Shown here one piece after another: positions 61,335-64,000 of a stretch of 64,000 nt of DNA. The first letter of the stretch is position 1; the number at the start of each line of letters is the position of its first letter. The notes beneath the pieces are model-generated. The model did no database searches and was not told the origin of the DNA. It saw only the letters and a list, made by a program, of their open reading frames with translations. Origin of the DNA: Lachnospiraceae bacterium (lineage in GTDB: Bacteria > Bacillota > Clostridia > Lachnospirales > Lachnospiraceae). The position numbers were made by a program, and so were the translations under genes. The stretch spans positions 124,001-188,000 of the forward strand of contig JAQVCT010000004.1 in NCBI GenBank assembly GCA_028689655.1, written 5' to 3'.

Positions 61335-62334
61335 AATTTTCCAGCTCCTCCACCGTTAATTTTCGATCTTCCAGATAATGAATCATCCTGTTGGCGATCT
61401 GCTCATCTTCCGGAAGCTGCAAAATCATCTGTCCATGAGCAATGCCGTTGATATCCTGGGTATCTGCCAGTAAGATGTTGGCTGGTGCTTTACACTCCAG
61501 TACCATATTTCCAATCACTGGCTCAAAGGAAGAGTTCTCTGTAAATACGATACGAATGCATCTCTTTCCAGTCATATTGGTGTGATGATGATCCCCCTGG
61601 AATACCAGTTTCTTCGCTGCCTGGGTCTGGGGTCTGGAAAATACATCCTCCACCAGTCCGTGTTCTGCCAGATTGCCCTGATCAATGATAGCCACATGGG
61701 AACAAATCTCCTGCACCACTGCCATCTCATGGGTGATGATCACGATGGTGATGCCGTACTGCTTATTGATATCCTTCAGCAGACTGAGAATCGATTTTGT
61801 GGTGGTGGGATCCAATGCACTGGTGGCCTCATCGCAGAGCAGGATCTTGGGGTCCATGGCAAGTGCTCTTGCGATTGCCACTCTCTGCTTCTGTCCACCA
61901 GATAGCTGGGATGGATATGCTTTTGCCTTTTCACTGAGGTCAACGATCTTTAAAAGCTCTTTTGCCTTTTCTCTTGCCTCTTTTTTCTTACAACCTGTTA
62001 TTTCCATGGGAAAACAGATGTTATCAAGAACCGTTCTCTGCATCAGCAGATTAAAATGCTGGAAGATCATAGCAATCTTGGTTCTGGTCTCCCGAAGCTC
62101 TGGTTCTGTCATCTGCGACAGATCCTTCCCCTCGATGCAGACCGTACCGGATGTGGGTTTCTCCAGGAAATTCAGGCAGCGGACAAGGGTGCTTTTTCCC
62201 GCACCGCTCATACCGATAATACCATAAATGTCTCCCTTATGAATATCCAGTGTGATATTTTTCAGAGCCTCTACTGTGCTCTCTTTTCCTTCGAAGGTCT
62301 TGCTGACATTCTGAATCCGAATCATTGTATCCAT
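61324..62334 (-). CDS. metN: Methionine ABC transporter ATP-binding protein
   Basis: A 336-residue ATPase: Walker A GMSGAGKST, signature LSGGQKQRVAIARAL, Walker B ILLCDEATSALD and a C-terminal NIL/ACT-like domain (about 265-336) that binds methionine for trans-inhibition. The start at 62334 (MDTMIRI) has AGGTG upstream. I see no SAM riboswitch or T-box in the leader, which runs from a promoter at 62409-62437. Confidence 0.97.
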   Translation of the reverse strand: MDTMIRIQNVSKTFEGKESTVEALKNITLDIHKGDIYGIIGMSGAGKSTLVRCLNFLEKPTSGTVCIEGKDLSQMTEPELRETRTKIAMIFQHFNLLMQRTVLDNICFPMEITGCKKKEAREKAKELLKIVDLSEKAKAYPSQLSGGQKQRVAIARALAMDPKILLCDEATSALDPTTTKSILSLLKDINKQYGITIVIITHEMAVVQEICSHVAIIDQGNLAEHGLVEDVFSRPQTQAAKKLVFQGDHHHTNMTGKRCIRIVFTENSSFEPVIGNMVLECKAPANILLADTQDINGIAHGQMILQLPEDEQIANRMIHYLEDRKLTVEELENYVG

Positions 62335-62408
62335 GCTGTTCACCTACGTTTCATTTTATTACATATCTATAGAAAATCCTTGTATTTAAGCCACTCTACA
62401 TGAAACGT

Positions 62409-62437
62409 ATCATATCATAATTTTTTATTCTCTGCAA
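62409..62437 (-). promoter_or_regulatory. Promoter of metNIQ
   Basis: On the minus strand TTGCAG (62437-62432) and TATGAT (62414-62409) are separated by 17 bp. It lies just downstream of the hairpin that follows cysK, so metNIQ can be transcribed on its own. Confidence 0.75.
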
Positions 62438-62449
62438 TGTCTGATTACC

Positions 62450-62507
62450 GTGTCAAAAGTCATTCGCCACCTCATGCTCCATGAAGGTACGAAGGACTTA
62501 TTGACAC
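62450..62507 (-). terminator. Long imperfect hairpin after cysK
   Basis: GTGTCAA and TTGACAC close a stem that continues with AAGTC/GACTT, TTCG/CGAA and CATG/CATG around a GAG loop (62507-62450 on the minus strand). No T-run follows. It begins 9 bp after the cysK stop codon; it may end cysK transcripts or protect their 3' end. Confidence 0.6.
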
Positions 62508-62515
62508 GCCCCATT

Positions 62516-63451
62516 CTATTCCTCGGAAAATAACGGAGTGGACAAATATCTGTCTCCGGAGTCCGGTAATAATGCTACGATTGTTTTCCCTGCGAACTCT
62601 GGTCGCTTTGCAATCTCTGTGGCTGCGTAAAGTGCTGCACCGGAGGAAATACCTACCAGGATGCCTTCATTATAAGCAATCTGCCTTCCCACCTCGAAGG
62701 CATCTTCATTTTTCACGCGGAACACTTCATCATAGACCTCTGTGTTCAGTACCTTCGGTATGAATCCTGCACCGATTCCCTGAATCTTATGTGCCCCTGG
62801 CTTTTCACCGGATAATACCGCTGAGCTGTCAGGCTCCACTGCGATGATCTTCACATTGGGATTTTTGGACTTTAAGTATTCGCCTACGCCTGTCACGGTT
62901 CCACCTGTACCCACACCGGCTACGAACACATCCACCTGTCCGTCCGTGTCCTCCCAGATCTCCGGTCCTGTGGTCTCTCTGTGTGCCTTGGCATTGGCTG
63001 GATTATCGAACTGACCCAGGATCACGGAACCGGAAATGCTTTCCTGTAATTCCTTTGCCTTTGCAATAGCACCGTTCATTCCTTTGGAACCATCTGTCAG
63101 AACGATTTCTGCACCGTAAGCCTTCAATAATTTTCTTCTCTCCACACTCATGGTCTCTGGTAAGGTAAGAATTGCCTTGTATCCTCTGGCTGCTGCCACC
63201 GCTGCGAGGCCGATTCCTGTATTTCCACTGGTAGGCTCGATGATGGTCGCTCCCGCTTTCAGGATTCCCTTCTCCTCCGCATCTTGGATCATGGCAAGTG
63301 CCACTCTGTCCTTTACACTTCCTGCCGGGTTCAGGAACTCCAGTTTCACCAGAAGCTTTGCCTTGGCATCCACTTTCTTCTCATAATTTGTCACTTCCAG
63401 TAAGGGAGTTCCCCCGATTAACTCAATTGCACTTTTTTTGATCTTAGCCAT
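62516..63451 (-). CDS. cysK: Cysteine synthase (O-acetylserine sulfhydrylase A)
   Basis: A 311-residue PLP enzyme that makes cysteine from O-acetylserine and sulfide. [11 protein letters not shown], the PLP-lysine block [17 protein letters not shown] (Lys near residue 48), [12 protein letters not shown], and [16 protein letters not shown] are typical, and the length is that of CysK. It has its own promoter and a strong AGGAGG ribosome binding site. With metNIQ, the PatB-like lyase and the Rrf2 regulator it forms a sulfur amino acid neighbourhood. Confidence 0.97.
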   Translation of the reverse strand: MAKIKKSAIELIGGTPLLEVTNYEKKVDAKAKLLVKLEFLNPAGSVKDRVALAMIQDAEEKGILKAGATIIEPTSGNTGIGLAAVAAARGYKAILTLPETMSVERRKLLKAYGAEIVLTDGSKGMNGAIAKAKELQESISGSVILGQFDNPANAKAHRETTGPEIWEDTDGQVDVFVAGVGTGGTVTGVGEYLKSKNPNVKIIAVEPDSSAVLSGEKPGAHKIQGIGAGFIPKVLNTEVYDEVFRVKNEDAFEVGRQIAYNEGILVGISSGAALYAATEIAKRPEFAGKTIVALLPDSGDRYLSTPLFSEE

Positions 63452-63577
63452 ACTATGATTCCTCCTGTTTTCTTTCCTTTTTCCATTCCTATTGATTGCC
63501 CGTTTTCAGTATTCTTCGTTGTTCTCGTCCTTGCCGTCTTTATTTCCTACTTACTTACTAGGTTTGTTATGAATTGA

Positions 63578-63606
63578 ATCATACACGAAGTTTCATAGTA
63601 TGTCAA
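63578..63606 (-). promoter_or_regulatory. Promoter of cysK
   Basis: On the minus strand a perfect TTGACA (63606-63601) and TATGAT (63583-63578) are separated by 17 bp. The leader to the cysK start is about 120 nt and shows no recognisable riboswitch. Confidence 0.85.
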
Positions 63607-63713
63607 TAGGATTTATTGTATTTTTTGATTATTTATTTTCAGTATACAAAAAATGCCTTTTTTGATATAATTACTTTATCTTTTGAGATTCATAAGAAAG
63701 GCATGGTAATAAT

Positions 63714-64000
63714 ATGAAAAAAGTTGTTGTTTCATTAGGACATAACGCATTAGGTTACACCACCACAGAACAGTGGGACGCAGTAAAAGTAACGGCAAAA
63801 GCGCTTGCCGATCTGGTGGAAGCCGGCTATCAGCTGACCATCACCCACAGCAATGGTCCACAGGTAAGCATGATTCACAAAGCTATGACAGAGCTTCGCC
63901 GTGTATACATCGATTATACGCCTGCTCCTATGTGTGTATGCTCCGCTATGAGTCAGGGTTATGTGGGATATGATATCCAGAATGCGCTTCGTGCAGAGTT
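63714..64000 (+). CDS. Carbamate-kinase-like protein, 5' part only
   Basis: The first 95 codons of an amino acid kinase-family protein that runs off the window. [33 protein letters not shown] and [18 protein letters not shown] match carbamate kinases (usual forms ALGGNAL, THGNGPQVG, MSQGYIGYDLQ). The substitutions GGN to GHN and HGN to HSN are those of a Clostridial paralogue group rather than the ArcC of the arginine deiminase pathway. The start follows GAAAGG by about 11 nt. The end and neighbours are not visible. Confidence 0.85.
   Translation, partial: MKKVVVSLGHNALGYTTTEQWDAVKVTAKALADLVEAGYQLTITHSNGPQVSMIHKAMTELRRVYIDYTPAPMCVCSAMSQGYVGYDIQNALRAE

Noticed and set aside
62335-62515. SAM riboswitch or methionine T-box before metN
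   Set aside because: None of the conserved core sequences is present; only a promoter and the hairpin after cysK are seen.

Overview
The window looks like a chromosomal segment of a low- to mid-GC Gram-positive anaerobe, most likely a Lachnospiraceae-type Clostridium relative. This is inferred from the gene content: a T-box-controlled aspS-gatCAB operon, a glycine riboswitch, YesM/YesN-type two-component pairs beside Lpl/Msm-type sugar ABC transporters, a PilZ-containing cellulose-synthase-like locus, and strong Shine-Dalgarno sequences. No rRNA, tRNA, CRISPR array, prophage or intact insertion sequence was found.

Layout. (1) 0.3-2.9 kb: a LacI-type repressor and a GH4 6-phospho-glycosidase, with two near-identical operator palindromes in front of them. 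(2) 2.9-8.7 kb: aspS-gatC-gatA-gatB on the minus strand behind a T-box leader whose specifier loop reads GAAC, an overlap of a Glu and an Asn codon. (3) 8.8-14.1 kb: a GH5 endoglucanase converging on a GT2/PilZ polysaccharide synthase and a polytopic membrane protein. (4) 14.2-20.7 kb: nadE, hslO, a methyltransferase bracketed by copies of a palindromic repeat, a DUF368 transporter, hisC and a small unknown protein. (5) 20.9-25.9 kb: a glycine riboswitch with its symporter, a Gfo/Idh oxidoreductase, a truncated nuclease-family gene with a coiled repeat, and TraX. (6) 25.9-49.8 kb: a large carbohydrate island, all on the minus strand. It holds two ABC importers, two YesM/YesN pairs, a GH30, a GH105-like hydrolase and a set of catabolic enzymes (two alcohol dehydrogenases, lactonase, FGGY kinase, DeoC-type aldolase, SDRs, ThuA). 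(7) 49.8-51.7 kb: minCDE. (8) 51.8-59.6 kb: a cytidylate-kinase-like protein, an ArsB/NhaD-type transporter, a polysaccharide deacetylase, an Rrf2 regulator, a PatB/MalY C-S lyase and a membrane-anchored collagen-like protein. (9) 59.6-64 kb: metNIQ, cysK and the start of a carbamate-kinase-like gene that runs off the window.

The most striking observation is in the carbohydrate island. Three promoters, in front of the first binding protein, the zinc dehydrogenase and the second response regulator, carry the same TGCACC box exactly 41 nt upstream of a good -10 hexamer and lack a recognisable -35. This ties the two apparently separate sugar clusters into one candidate YesN-controlled regulon. 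The catabolic genes suggest a dehydrogenase/lactonase/kinase/aldolase/reductase route for an imported, partly unsaturated oligosaccharide. No secreted depolymerase is present, so the cell would be scavenging products released by others. The substrate cannot be named from sequence alone.

Other points for follow-up are two opposite-orientation copies of a structured repeat with a CATGCTTGCATG core, a 70-bp palindromic repeat present both tandemly and inverted around one gene, and the overlapping-codon T-box.
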